NCBI GenBank assembly: GCA_028687545.1
Contig: JAQTZZ010000007.1
Coordinates: 85,252-149,251, forward strand
From: Candidatus Wallbacteria bacterium
GTDB taxonomy: Bacteria; Muiribacteriota; JAQTZZ01
DNA: 64,000 nucleotides
Direction of reading: 5' to 3'
Shown here: positions 44,074-53,070 of the stretch, piece by piece
Position numbering within the stretch: position 1 is the stretch's first letter
How the letters are laid out: every line of letters starts with the position of its first letter
Notes under the pieces: model-generated
The model's database searches: none
What the model was told of the DNA's origin: nothing
What the model saw: the letters and a program-made list of their open reading frames with translations, nothing else
Position numbers and translations under genes: made by a program

Positions 44074-47000
44074 TCAGTAATTAGTAAAAAGATCCAAATT
44101 CTTGTTTACAAAGGATGCCCAGGCTCTATCGCCATTGTATGACGGAGTCCGCCCATTCACAGAGAATATAATTAATTCTCCTACATCGGCATCAGTGACA
44201 GGAATCTCATATCTACCCTGTCCTTTACGATCAACCACATCCTGGTCAATGATGAAAACACCTTTCAACTTATTATCCTGATCAAATGCATAAATCCTGG
44301 TGCCTATTGCCGCATACTGATCGTTAATTTCAATAGTGCCATTGAAAAGACATGGCACAGAATCCTGGGTTTCAACTATTTCCTGAGCTATGATTGACTC
44401 AATTGTCCCAGTGCTGTAATAAGTCTGGCTGTCTTTTTCTCCGTAAGTGTAGAATGCATAATAATAATTATCACCAATCGTTATCTCTGCTGAATCAAAC
44501 CAGGAATACTCCTTATCGGACTCCACAACCCGGTTACAAACTACATAGGATCCAGCATCTGTCGGCCCTGTTGGTGCTGATCCGGTTTTTCTTAAAATGC
44601 GGATGCCTTTCAACCTGGTATCAGTGGGAGTATGATAATACAGGTCAATTCCTGCTTTCACATTTTCGTTGTCCCACCATGGCATGGTATTTGCGTAAAC
44701 AACATCTCCTGGTGACAGAGAGGCGGATGTAAAACTGCGAGTTTCAGAAGTATCGCCTGCACCAGTCGAATTCACGGCTTTTACATAAACCTGATAACTA
44801 CTGGATGCAGTAAGACCTGTGACTTGCATAGTGGTTTCACTGGTCTCCCCGAACATAGTCGAATTCAAGAAAATTCTGTAACTGCTGGCTCCGCTTGTTG
44901 CATTCCAGTTAACTCTTGCGGTCGAATCTGTAATCGAGTCGATTGACACTCCGGCGGGTTCAGAGCACCTGGTACGGATTGTGAGTTTTTCAGAATATCC
45001 GCTTAGAAGCCCATCAGTGTTCTCTGCTTTAATATAAAAATCATATTGCGTAGCAGGGTTGAGATTTGCACAATTCACTGAATTGGAAATGTTTGAAATT
45101 GGAGAAGTGTCATCAAGGCCTTTGTAAACAAGGTATCTTACACCTCCTTGAGTAAGTTGCCATGTGATTCCAGCATATCCGGATCCTATTTCGATTGTAT
45201 TCAGACCGGAAGGTGGAATGCAGACTGTATTTATTATCTTTTCGGCACTCATAGCGCTGTCTCCAGTTGCGTTCACAGCCCTTACGCTAAACCTGTAAGT
45301 TTGTCCGCTGCTTAAATTTGTACGGGTATACACATTTGATGAAACAACATTTCCAATATACTGATCATCGATATAGACCTTATATCCAGTAGCTCCCGTC
45401 ACAGTGTCCCATGTAAGGTCAACTTCACTAGTAGTCAGTCTGGTTGATCTGACATTTTGCGGAGCAAGAACTCCAGTGACAAAAGAAATAGATGAATATG
45501 TAGAATTCTCTCTGTTGTTTTTGTTTACACTGGTTACCCTGAGTTCATAGGTTGTTCCGCTATTTAGGTTATCCAGATTAATACTGTTCGATTGGGTTTC
45601 CCCAGTAGTCTGCGAACTATTCAGTCTATATCTGTATTTATCTGCACCCTCTGCATTAGCCCAGGAAATTCTGGCACTTGAGACTGTAGAACTTTCAACA
45701 GTTAGGTTTGACGGAGGCAGACATAATGTATAGGTAAACAAACCAGCTCGCGATCCAACTCCCCAACTGGCTAAGGATTCAACTTCAATCGAATATCCGG
45801 CACCTGGTAATAGATTTGAAAAAGTGTATTGAAGTTCTGTAGTTTGTCCAACCAGGTTGCTGTATTGATACATCTTGTACCCGGATGCCCCGTTTATCAT
45901 GTTCCAGGTGATTTTACAGCTTTCAGTTGTGACAGAAGTTACTGAAATCACTGGAGCAGGTAAAGAATCTTTTTTCACAATTTTTAAAATTGTGGTTGTT
46001 GCACTGTAATTCCCAGCGGCGTCACGTGAACGGATGCTGATTTCTCTAGTGATGTCTGAAATCAAATCAGTCACCGTGTATTCCCAGCTTGTAGATAACG
46101 TATTCTCTATCACTGGGGTCGCATCAGTACCGACATAAATAGCCGATCCATTATCTTTTGTCCCTGTCAAGTTAACAGAAGCTCCAGCGCAATAATAAAC
46201 GGTGGTTGGAGGAACTGAAACGGGTGAGGTAATAATTGGCGCAACTGGCGGTATGGTATCCACGTGAAAACTGTTGGCCGTATTTGCCTGCATTTCATTT
46301 CCGTGCAGATCCTTGGCCCCTGAGATAGATAAAACCTGGTTCTCATCAAGACTGTCTTCAGGCGTAAATGTGCCTGTCCAGTTTTTTCCTGTATACCCGT
46401 TCTTGGTAACTGCCGCACCACCGATAGTAACAGTGGGATTCACTCCAGTGTTCATTGTTTCATTGAAAGCTACCAAAACTGTGTAACCTGTTTCCCTCAA
46501 GTAACCACCGTTCTCGATCTGCGGATCAAATCCGGTGGTGATCAGCACAAGAGACACTTGCGGAAGGGCATCCCCTGCAAAAGATTGGATAAAACCTGCA
46601 GATTGAGCAATAGCAGTAGGAATTGAAACAGCCTGAACATTGGAAACTTGCAGGGAGTAAGTTTCCCCGGTCTGCGGAGCAGTGGTGAGAAGATAGGTTT
46701 TGTTGGATTGGTCTGCTGTGTCGATGGCAACGGATGAAACAAGAAGGCTTGGAATAATGGCATAGTTCGCCGGATTGAGCGCATCGTCGGCATTAGCGGC
46801 ATTTATATGCTTGGGTTCTAAGGAATAGACGACTTTCACGATTGTGTTCAAGGTGGCTTCGGCAGACAGCGCGGCAATTCCCGATTTACCCATCACAGGT
46901 TTTGTAACAGGCTGGGGCATCGCATTACCATTCAGATCTTTCACATTGGACACTGTCACATTATAGATTTCAGCAGTCTGCATCGTTGTGGTCAGAAGTA

Positions 47001-48864
47001 CTGACTTTTCGCCGCTCTGAATTACAGGATTGCTGATGCTCAGACTCTTGTCGGAAGTATAATTTGCCGCCACATCAGCTCCGACTCCCACTTTCTGGTC
47101 AAATGTCACAAGAATGTTCAGCGGTGTTGTGGTTTCAATGGTGGTAACTTGCGGCGGATATATTCCGATGCTGACTTCCTTATTATAGAAATACGATTTT
47201 CCGGTCGTGCTGCGCAGCTTGAATCTTAATTTATAAGTACCTGTTGATGTGAACGGCGTATTATCGGAAACCAGAATCTGGTTTTGAGAAGTTGCATTCC
47301 AGTTGTAATTACTCAGAATTTCCACGGTCTGCTCAGTTGATCCCACGAGAAAGATTTCCAAGGTACCAAGTAGAGTCGATGCACATTGAGGAAGTGCGGC
47401 TACTGTGGCGGTCAGCACATCGTTGATTTCAAGATTTGTGGTTGCGCTTTCCTGGTTGGCAAAAGTGACGAAGTTTTCTGGGAAAATAGGGGGTGTGCCA
47501 GAATAGGGAAAAGTTATTGTGCTTATTTTTTCAAGCACTTGGTTTTGCAAGTTGTACTTTGCAGTCAAAGTCAGGGTAAAATCTTCGTCGTTAAACACGT
47601 TCAATGCCTGATCCATTGTCAGGCTAAAATCATGGCCTGCGAAACTGACTGTAATCTTCAGCCTGTCGCCCTTTTCAATGCTTCCGCCGTCTGCATCAGT
47701 GATAGGGTTGATCACAGGGGCAGCAACTTCGGATGTCGGAATTCCTATATCAAGGGGAAAGCTCTGAGTAAGATTACCCGGAGAAACGCTCACTACAAGG
47801 GAAGCCTGTGCCGCCGTGGGAAGCACGCTGATTGTTGTCACCACATTGCCTGCGTTGTGGATCGGATTTCCTGTGCCAGTAACAGCATCGTCCACGGCTG
47901 TGACTGAGAGCAGATAATTCCCGACCGGCGGATTAACGAAGCTGAAAATGTTGGTTGCTTCAACAGTATTGCAGTTGAAATCAGAGGTAAGATTATTTCC
48001 GCTGGTTTTGTCAGTAAGCATTGCCTTGATCTTAGTGATTTTGCTGTTCTTGGCATTTGCATGTGCATAAGCTTTTATGAACAAGGTCCGCTCAGGGGTA
48101 AAGACGTTTGTCGATGGATCCAGATCATTGTAATATTGCTGAATCAATGTAGTCGGAGGAACAGCAAGTGCCGAATCTTCAGGATTGGATACGACTTCAA
48201 CTTCAGTACTCAGAATTTGAGGAATAACACTGAAAACCTGATTTCCTAGACCGATGAGCAGTGAAGCAGATGTGGTTTTGTCTGGGGAAACCGGTGTAGA
48301 AGAATCTGGATGTGACAGTTCAAAATCTGATTTGAACTTATCTGAATTGTCCAGGATTTCAGCCGCAGAAGTGGGAAGAGGCATTATTTTGATAATCTTC
48401 AGACAGGATCCATCCAATTGGGCTGAAGCCATTGTGAGCACCTGCTGGCTATTTTGTTCAGCCTGCGGATTAACCTGGAGATTGATGATAACTTTTCCCC
48501 AGGAAGTCACTAAAACAGGGAACAATACGGGATTGCCGGAAACAGGTACAACCTTGATCACGAAATTTCCTGCCACCACATTCCTGAATACGAATTCTCC
48601 ATTGGAAGCAGCTGTGGTATAGAAATTCTGATGGTTTGACATTGTCACCGACGCCCCGTCAAAAGCCGCTGCCCTGGATGGAGCATTGTCCCGCTGCGGT
48701 GCTTCAGATCCATTGGACGGGGCTCCTGCCAGAGCACCGATGACCAAAGCTCCTCCTGCAGCTCCACCAGTATGGCTGGGGTTGTCAGAGAGGCATCCGT
48801 AAAATAAAAAAGATCCCATCATCAACGCAATGAGCAGCAGGCCGAACAACCTCTTAGAATGCAT
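44074..48864 (-). CDS. Very large surface lipoprotein with Big_5-like and fibronectin III domains
   Basis: I start it at the ATG at 48864 (MHSKRLFGLLLIALMMGSF), since the GGAGG site lies inside the longer frame. 1596 residues. A lipobox FLFYGC gives a lipid-anchored N terminus. A regulatory-like beta domain follows (about 70-110, TTAASNGEFVFRNVVAGNFV), then several Big_5/SbsA-type units with DLNGNAMPQPV- and DLHGNEMQA-type loops (about 570-900), five fibronectin III repeats (about 940-1390) and a C-terminal domain. It probably sits on the outer surface and binds polymers or other proteins. It leads the operon with the split giant protein. Confidence 0.85.
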   Translation of the reverse strand: MHSKRLFGLLLIALMMGSFLFYGCLSDNPSHTGGAAGGALVIGALAGAPSNGSEAPQRDNAPSRAAAFDGASVTMSNHQNFYTTAASNGEFVFRNVVAGNFVIKVVPVSGNPVLFPVLVTSWGKVIINLQVNPQAEQNSQQVLTMASAQLDGSCLKIIKIMPLPTSAAEILDNSDKFKSDFELSHPDSSTPVSPDKTTSASLLIGLGNQVFSVIPQILSTEVEVVSNPEDSALAVPPTTLIQQYYNDLDPSTNVFTPERTLFIKAYAHANAKNSKITKIKAMLTDKTSGNNLTSDFNCNTVEATNIFSFVNPPVGNYLLSVTAVDDAVTGTGNPIHNAGNVVTTISVLPTAAQASLVVSVSPGNLTQSFPLDIGIPTSEVAAPVINPITDADGGSIEKGDRLKITVSFAGHDFSLTMDQALNVFNDEDFTLTLTAKYNLQNQVLEKISTITFPYSGTPPIFPENFVTFANQESATTNLEINDVLTATVAALPQCASTLLGTLEIFLVGSTEQTVEILSNYNWNATSQNQILVSDNTPFTSTGTYKLRFKLRSTTGKSYFYNKEVSIGIYPPQVTTIETTTPLNILVTFDQKVGVGADVAANYTSDKSLSISNPVIQSGEKSVLLTTTMQTAEIYNVTVSNVKDLNGNAMPQPVTKPVMGKSGIAALSAEATLNTIVKVVYSLEPKHINAANADDALNPANYAIIPSLLVSSVAIDTADQSNKTYLLTTAPQTGETYSLQVSNVQAVSIPTAIAQSAGFIQSFAGDALPQVSLVLITTGFDPQIENGGYLRETGYTVLVAFNETMNTGVNPTVTIGGAAVTKNGYTGKNWTGTFTPEDSLDENQVLSISGAKDLHGNEMQANTANSFHVDTIPPVAPIITSPVSVPPTTVYYCAGASVNLTGTKDNGSAIYVGTDATPVIENTLSTSWEYTVTDLISDITREISIRSRDAAGNYSATTTILKIVKKDSLPAPVISVTSVTTESCKITWNMINGASGYKMYQYSNLVGQTTELQYTFSNLLPGAGYSIEVESLASWGVGSRAGLFTYTLCLPPSNLTVESSTVSSARISWANAEGADKYRYRLNSSQTTGETQSNSINLDNLNSGTTYELRVTSVNKNNRENSTYSSISFVTGVLAPQNVRSTRLTTSEVDLTWDTVTGATGYKVYIDDQYIGNVVSSNVYTRTNLSSGQTYRFSVRAVNATGDSAMSAEKIINTVCIPPSGLNTIEIGSGYAGITWQLTQGGVRYLVYKGLDDTSPISNISNSVNCANLNPATQYDFYIKAENTDGLLSGYSEKLTIRTRCSEPAGVSIDSITDSTARVNWNATSGASSYRIFLNSTMFGETSETTMQVTGLTASSSYQVYVKAVNSTGAGDTSETRSFTSASLSPGDVVYANTMPWWDNENVKAGIDLYYHTPTDTRLKGIRILRKTGSAPTGPTDAGSYVVCNRVVESDKEYSWFDSAEITIGDNYYYAFYTYGEKDSQTYYSTGTIESIIAQEIVETQDSVPCLFNGTIEINDQYAAIGTRIYAFDQDNKLKGVFIIDQDVVDRKGQGRYEIPVTDADVGELIIFSVNGRTPSYNGDRAWASFVNKNLDLFTNY

Positions 48865-48920
48865 CACACTTTCCTCCAAAATTTATTTTTTTTATTAGTT
48901 CCAGAAATTGCAATTCAAGC

Positions 48921-48987
48921 GGAATAGGGCTAAAATTATCAGCGGACAGCCGATAATCTACCTTCAGGAGGTCACTAGCCCTATTCC
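48921..48987. other. Large nested inverted repeat in the divergent intergenic region
   Basis: GGAATAGGGCTA (48921-48932) is repeated exactly inverted at 48976-48987 (TAGCCCTATTCC). Inside, ATTATC and GATAAT also pair. The 305-nt space between 48864 and 49170 otherwise holds only A/T-rich DNA and a small dyad. It may be a regulatory cruciform, a terminator-like hairpin or a mobile-element relic. Confidence 0.55.
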
Positions 48988-49108
48988 TTAATTTTTTTTA
49001 TTTTTTCTGATTCCCCCTGGAATGAGATGGAGGTTTAGCTAAAATTTTAGTTGAATTGATTGAAAACGAACTGAACTGATTGCAACACCTCCCACTTGAG
49101 CAGATTGT

Positions 49109-49123
49109 ACTTAATTAATAAGT
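49109..49123. promoter_or_regulatory. Dyad ACTTA-N5-TAAGT, candidate operator of the S24 regulator
   Basis: ACTTA at 49109-49113 and its reverse complement TAAGT at 49119-49123, 46 nt before the ATG of the LexA-like gene. Self-repression through such a dyad is usual for this class, but the site is untested. Confidence 0.35.
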
Positions 49124-49169
49124 GTAAGTCAATAGAATTACACGGAATATACGGGTAATAAATTTCAAT

Positions 49170-49853
49170 ATGAAAAAAGACTCGAATCTGAAGCCTTTCT
49201 ATGGCCGCAGGTCACTGGTCGCAACAGCGGTCAACCGTCGTTTCAGCCGCAGGTTGCTGGAGCTGATGAAGGAAAAAGGGTTGAATCAGTCAAAACTCGC
49301 CCTGATCCTCTGCACTAAACAGCAGAACATCTCCCGCTGGATCGCAGGCGAGACTCTTCCGCGGATGCGCATGGCCGAGAAAATAGCCGGGGTTTTCAAT
49401 GTTTCTGTGGAAGACCTGATCGGCAACCCGCTCACAATTGAGGCAGACTTTGAAATCGCGGTGCTGCCTGTGCTCGGAAAAATACCGGCAGGCGTGCCCT
49501 TGGAGTCTGCGACCGACATCGTGGGAGAAGTTGAAGTGCCCAAGGCAATGCTGCAAAGATACGGCGATGTCTTTGCCTTGATGGTGCTGGGCGAGAGCAT
49601 GACAGGAGCCGGAATCATGCCCGGCGACGTGGTGATAGTGGCGAAAAACGTGGAGATCAGGAACGGGGATGTCGCTGCAGTGAAGCTCAACGATTACGAC
49701 ACTACTTTGAAACGGATAATATACGATGAAGACCACGTGATCCTGCAGGCCGAGAACCCGAAATTCAAACCCATCATTCTTTCAAAAGACAAGCTGTCCG
49801 AAAAAGGCTTTGAAATCCTGGGCAGGGTCGTGAAGCTCGTGCGGGATTTTTAA
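49170..49853 (+). CDS. LexA/CI-like transcriptional regulator (XRE HTH + S24 peptidase)
   Basis: 227 residues. An XRE-type helix-turn-helix at about 25-80 (GLNQSKLALILCTKQQNISRW) is followed by an S24 peptidase domain. The cleavage bond is Ala107-Gly108 (KIPAGVPLE). Catalytic Ser143 lies in LGESMTGAGI and Lys181 in DTTLKRII, the usual 38 residues apart. This is the phage-CI/HdiR type rather than classic LexA, whose HTH differs. It may control stress or mobile genes through RecA-stimulated self-cleavage. It is divergent from the surface lipoprotein gene. Confidence 0.9.
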   Translation: MKKDSNLKPFYGRRSLVATAVNRRFSRRLLELMKEKGLNQSKLALILCTKQQNISRWIAGETLPRMRMAEKIAGVFNVSVEDLIGNPLTIEADFEIAVLPVLGKIPAGVPLESATDIVGEVEVPKAMLQRYGDVFALMVLGESMTGAGIMPGDVVIVAKNVEIRNGDVAAVKLNDYDTTLKRIIYDEDHVILQAENPKFKPIILSKDKLSEKGFEILGRVVKLVRDF

Positions 49854-49903
49854 AGTCCATTCTGCCATGGCAAAGGTCGTCTAAAGGTCAACTAAAATCC
49901 CCC

Positions 49904-49932
49904 TTGCATCTAATTTCCTTCTGCAGTAAAAT
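49904..49932 (+). promoter_or_regulatory. Promoter of the toxin-antitoxin pair
   Basis: TTGCAT (49904-49909), 17-bp spacer, TAAAAT (49927-49932), 35 nt before the antitoxin ATG. Confidence 0.6.
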
Positions 49933-49967
49933 GTAGTTGAAGTAAATACACAGATGCGAGGTGTTGC

Positions 49968-50201
49968 ATGCCGAGAGTTTATACTGTCCGCCTTCCTGAT
50001 TTGTTGGGTCAAAAGATTCGCATCCGGGCTGATCTGGAGCATCGCACCATTTCCGAGCAGATCAAAAAATATCTTTATGACGCGCTGCTTTGCGAAGAAA
50101 ATCCCGACCTTCCACTTTCCTTTATTAAGGAAACCATCGAATCCCGGGAAGAAGTAAAGGCAGGCATCGGCCGGGAATATGAGTTCGGCGTGATCAAATG
50201 A
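49968..50201 (+). CDS. Antitoxin (ribbon-helix-helix-like), partner of the ParE/RelE toxin
   Basis: 77 residues. The N terminus VYTVRLPDLLGQKIRI and the following RTISEQIKKYLYDALL resemble a RHH-type DNA-binding antitoxin. The acidic C-terminal half (IKETIESREEVKAGIGREYE) would wrap the toxin. GAGGTG precedes the ATG. The stop overlaps the toxin start by 4 nt. It would bind the promoter region and neutralise the toxin. The short sequence limits certainty, but the gene pair layout is typical. Confidence 0.7.
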   Translation: MPRVYTVRLPDLLGQKIRIRADLEHRTISEQIKKYLYDALLCEENPDLPLSFIKETIESREEVKAGIGREYEFGVIK

Positions 50202-50473
50202 AAGTCCTAGTTTCCAATGCATTTTTTCGGTTCAAGAAAAAAGCGCCTAAAAATTTGCAACTGGAGATTGATGAACAAGTAAAAAAGATCATGCAAAACC
50301 CGGAAATCGGGGATCTGAAAAAAGGCGAGCTAAAAGGAATCAGAGTGCATAAGTTTACTTATAAAACCCAGCTTTACCTGCTTTCATACGAGATAATCAA
50401 GGATAATTTAAATCTTTATATGATCGGAACACATGAAAATTTCTATAAGCGTTTGAAAAATCTGTTTTACTGA
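50198..50473 (+). CDS. Toxin of the ParE/RelE superfamily
   Basis: 91 residues. Basic, with an N-terminal strand (MKVLVSNAFFRFKKKAPKN) and helix, then LKGIRVHKFTYKTQLYLLSY and IGTHENFYKRLK near the end, the RelE/ParE fold pattern. The IG-HENFY-L ending is common in this family. It probably cleaves mRNA on ribosomes or inhibits gyrase; the sequence does not say which. It forms an ATGA-coupled operon with the antitoxin gene. Confidence 0.75.
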   Translation: MKVLVSNAFFRFKKKAPKNLQLEIDEQVKKIMQNPEIGDLKKGELKGIRVHKFTYKTQLYLLSYEIIKDNLNLYMIGTHENFYKRLKNLFY

Positions 50474-50494
50474 TCATAGCATTCTCTTTAGAAC

Positions 50495-50523
50495 TTGAAG
50501 ATTTTCAAGACTCGATTTAACAT
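50495..50523 (+). promoter_or_regulatory. Leaderless promoter of ogt
   Basis: TTGAAG (50495-50500), 17-bp spacer, TAACAT (50518-50523), 6 nt, ATG at 50530. No Shine-Dalgarno. Confidence 0.55.
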
Positions 50524-50529
50524 ATTTAC

Positions 50530-51048
50530 ATGAACAAAAAACTTACAGTTTATTACTCGATTTTCCAAAGCCGGATCGGCAGTATTTTCATTGCCGCAAC
50601 AGACAAGGGACTCTGCCGTCTGTACTTTCCTTCCTCTCCGGAACTTCTGCGCGAAGTGAGAACTGACTTCAATTGCGAACTGGTTCCGGATGAAAAAAGG
50701 CTGGCACCTGTCAAAGAGCAGATTCTGAAGTATCTGTCAGGAAAACTTCGCACTTTTGACTGCAGAATCGATTTCATCACAGGCACTGACTTCCAGAAAA
50801 AAGTCTGGCAGGCTCTGCTCGAAATCCCTTACGGCGAAACCCGCACTTACCGCTGGGTGGCGGAACGGATCGGCTGCCCCAAAGGCTTCAGAGCAGTAGG
50901 CGGAGCCAACAACCGCAATCCGATCTCCCTGATCGTACCATGCCATAGGGTGATTGGAGCCGACGGCTCCATGACTGGCTATGCGGGACCGTCAGAAGCG
51001 AACTGCAGACTTAAGCGGGAACTGCTGGAAATGGAAGGCGCTCTTTAA
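50530..51048 (+). CDS. ogt: Methylated-DNA-[protein]-cysteine S-methyltransferase
   Basis: 172 residues. The active-site motif IVPCHRVI has Cys138. TDFQKKVWQALLEIPYGETR is the DNA-binding helix-turn-helix with RTYRWVAERIG next to it. It accepts the alkyl group from O6-alkylguanine in a suicide reaction. A small N-terminal domain without zinc ligands puts it closest to Ogt/MGMT. The gene stands alone and ends at the edge of the second dispersed hairpin element. Confidence 0.95.
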   Translation: MNKKLTVYYSIFQSRIGSIFIAATDKGLCRLYFPSSPELLREVRTDFNCELVPDEKRLAPVKEQILKYLSGKLRTFDCRIDFITGTDFQKKVWQALLEIPYGETRTYRWVAERIGCPKGFRAVGGANNRNPISLIVPCHRVIGADGSMTGYAGPSEANCRLKRELLEMEGAL

Positions 51049-51193
51049 GAGCAGAGGACATGCTTCTGCGGAGGCGTTCAAAGGCGTCCCGAAGCCTTTG
51101 GCTTCAGGATAAGAGGCTCTAACAGCAGTAGCTGAAGAGCCTCTAAATTGCTGCTGCAGGGTGATAGATCGGAGCAGGAACTAGTTCTTGGTT
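51048..51193. repeat. Dispersed hairpin element, copy 2 (inverted)
   Basis: The core 51072-51181 is nearly identical to the reverse complement of 30079-30188. It includes AGAGGCTCT / AGAGCCTCT and GAAGCC-TTT-GGCTTC hairpins. The end repeats are more diverged than in copy 1 (AGAGCAGAGGAC and GTTCTTGGTTCC). It starts in the TAA stop of ogt and lies between convergent genes, as in copy 1. Confidence 0.8.
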
Positions 51194-51217
51194 CCCTTGA
51201 TATTGGAAGCAAAATAA

Positions 51218-52516
51218 CTATTTACGAATGATCAGCGGCAGGAAATTGTCCCTGAAATTACGCCAGAGAAAAGAGAATTTCTTTTTACGGAGCATTCTGA
51301 ACAGATATCCGGGATGTAAATAATATCTCAGTGTCAACTTACGGCAGATCCGGTGATTTTCCAACAGGCCTCCCTTCCCTATCCCAGACAATATCCTGGG
51401 ATAATCGACCCAGGGTTTGAATGAAACATAGGCGGGGCTGAGACGACGGGCAAGACGATAAGTCCGCCTGTGATCAGCTGCTGATTCTCCCGGCAGGCCG
51501 ATGATGAAGAATAGAATCGTATCTATCCCAGATTCCTCGCATTTTCTCAAGATATGATTCAGCTTTCCGGAGTTCTTCTTCCCAATCCGTTCCAGAGTCA
51601 CGGGATTCGCGCTCTCCACCCCGAATTCCAGCAGCCTGCAGCCGGCCCAGGACATGAGTTGCAGAAGTTTGTCGTCCAGATGGTCCGCCCTGGTCTGGCA
51701 GGCCCAGGAAAATTTGAGTTTATGCTTGATAATTACTGAACAGAACCGTTCCACCCGGTTGCGATTTGCACAGAAGTCCAGGTCGATGAAGAAAATCGAT
51801 TCAATTCCCATCCGGATCAGGTGTTCGATTTCTGGAATCAGTTTTTCCAGCGGTTTTTCAATCAGATTCGCAGGGTACATTTCCTTGAAGCAGAATGGGC
51901 AGGTGTATGAACAACCGCGGCTTCCCTCAACCAGTGAAAATTTACCGCTCAGGAACGAATAGCTGTATTTCCCCATGTCTGCCAGCTCATAGGCAGGCAG
52001 GGGCAGCTCTGGAAAAATCGATTCGCTTCGTTTTTCGGTATAAATCAATTCGTCCCCATGTCTATACAAGATTCCCGGCACTTTTCTGAAGTCACGGGTT
52101 TCAGCCTTTTCAACGAGATCCAGGATTGCCGCTTCAGGCTCTCCTCTGACTGCAATGATTTTTTCTGAGATGAGGTATTTCGAGGGATTTGCAGGAGCGT
52201 GGGGTCCGGTAAGGATCAAAAGGCATTCTTTTCCGCAGAGAATCCGCAGAAGCCGCACCAGGCAGTCTGCCTCCACTGCAGGACACTGCCAGCGGTCGAC
52301 TGACGCTGAACTGACAATGAAAATGTCGGCTGTGAGCTTATCCCAGACTGAAGACCCGGGGCTGATTCCGTCGCTATTGGCGTCGATCAGCAGAAGCTCA
52401 TGGCCGAGCGGTTTTAGAAGCGCTGCCATATTGAGCAGCGAAAGGGGCTGGAAAACACGATTGGGGCTGTTGAAGGTCGTGTAATCAAACAGCGGATTGA
52501 TCAGGGTGATTTTCAT
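51218..52516 (-). CDS. B12-binding domain radical SAM protein (BchE/P-methylase-like)
   Basis: 432 residues. An N-terminal B12-binding domain (ITLINPLFDYTTFNSPNRVF, then HELLLIDANSDG) is followed by the radical SAM motif CSYTCPFC (Cys202, Cys206, Cys209) and the FFIDLDFCANR / LEFGVESAN strands. It ends with a short C-terminal tail (KKKFSFLWRNFRDNFLPLI). Substrate unknown; relatives methylate or rearrange lipids, pigments and antibiotics. It follows the STAS gene by 41 nt on the same strand. Confidence 0.85.
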   Translation of the reverse strand: MKITLINPLFDYTTFNSPNRVFQPLSLLNMAALLKPLGHELLLIDANSDGISPGSSVWDKLTADIFIVSSASVDRWQCPAVEADCLVRLLRILCGKECLLILTGPHAPANPSKYLISEKIIAVRGEPEAAILDLVEKAETRDFRKVPGILYRHGDELIYTEKRSESIFPELPLPAYELADMGKYSYSFLSGKFSLVEGSRGCSYTCPFCFKEMYPANLIEKPLEKLIPEIEHLIRMGIESIFFIDLDFCANRNRVERFCSVIIKHKLKFSWACQTRADHLDDKLLQLMSWAGCRLLEFGVESANPVTLERIGKKNSGKLNHILRKCEESGIDTILFFIIGLPGESAADHRRTYRLARRLSPAYVSFKPWVDYPRILSGIGKGGLLENHRICRKLTLRYYLHPGYLFRMLRKKKFSFLWRNFRDNFLPLIIRK

Positions 52517-52557
52517 GATTCAGTGGCTAAAGAAGCAGACTGGAAATTGATCAGAAG

Positions 52558-52950
52558 TCATTTCCCGAAATAGATCAGGGCTTGATTTATATCCTCCAGC
52601 ACGGGCAGGATCTTGGTGAGGAAGGTGATCTTCAGGATGTTCTGGATCTTTTCCGAGGGGTTAATCATCACCAGTCCGCCTCCTTTTTCACGGGAGAGCT
52701 TGTAATACTGGGTGATGACGCCGATGCCTCGGCTGTTGATATAAGTTGCTTCGCTCAGGTCGAGGATGATTTTATAGATTCTATGCTGAAGCAGTTTCTC
52801 CAAATATTCCTGCAGCAATACGCTGCTGTCGACATCGATATCTCCGCTGACCTTGACGAGTTCAATGCCTTTCTCCTGCAATCTGTTCTCAACAACTTTA
52901 CTGCTTGTTTCCAGCGGGTTGCTGACTAGTTTGAAATCTGTTGGAATCAA
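52558..52950 (-). CDS. STAS domain protein, anti-sigma factor antagonist-like
   Basis: 130 residues from a TTG start preceded by GGGGTG. A STAS domain begins near residue 25 (IELVKVSGDIDVDSSVLLQ). The phosphorylatable serine is Ser73 in ATYINSRGIGVI. Such proteins regulate anti-sigma factors or other partners by reversible phosphorylation. No cognate kinase or phosphatase gene is adjacent. It lies between tRNA-Ala and a radical SAM gene, all on the minus strand. Confidence 0.85.
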   Translation of the reverse strand: MIPTDFKLVSNPLETSSKVVENRLQEKGIELVKVSGDIDVDSSVLLQEYLEKLLQHRIYKIILDLSEATYINSRGIGVITQYYKLSREKGGGLVMINPSEKIQNILKITFLTKILPVLEDINQALIYFGK

Positions 52951-52992
52951 TGTAACACCCCAAAATCGAATATCTTGATTTTCATCAATTTC

Positions 52993-53068
52993 TGGTGGAG
53001 GATAGGGGAGTTGAACCCCTGACCTCTTGACTGCCAGTCAAGCGCTCTCCCAACTGAGCTAATCCCCC
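52993..53068 (-). tRNA. tRNA-Ala (anticodon GGC)
   Basis: 76 nt on the minus strand. The acceptor stem GGGGGAT / ATCCTCC has one G-U pair. The D arm begins AGCTC. The anticodon stem CTTGA / TCAAG encloses CTGGCAG, giving anticodon GGC. The T arm is AGGGG-TTCAACT-CCCCT. Discriminator A and an encoded CCA follow. Its 5' end is 2 nt after the stop of the last V-ATPase-operon gene. Confidence 0.95.
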
Positions 53069-53070
53069 GT

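Noticed and set aside
37342..48622. Many antisense ORFs of 60-170 codons opposite the giant genes
   Set aside because: They follow codon-position bias of the real genes and have no starts or domains of their own.
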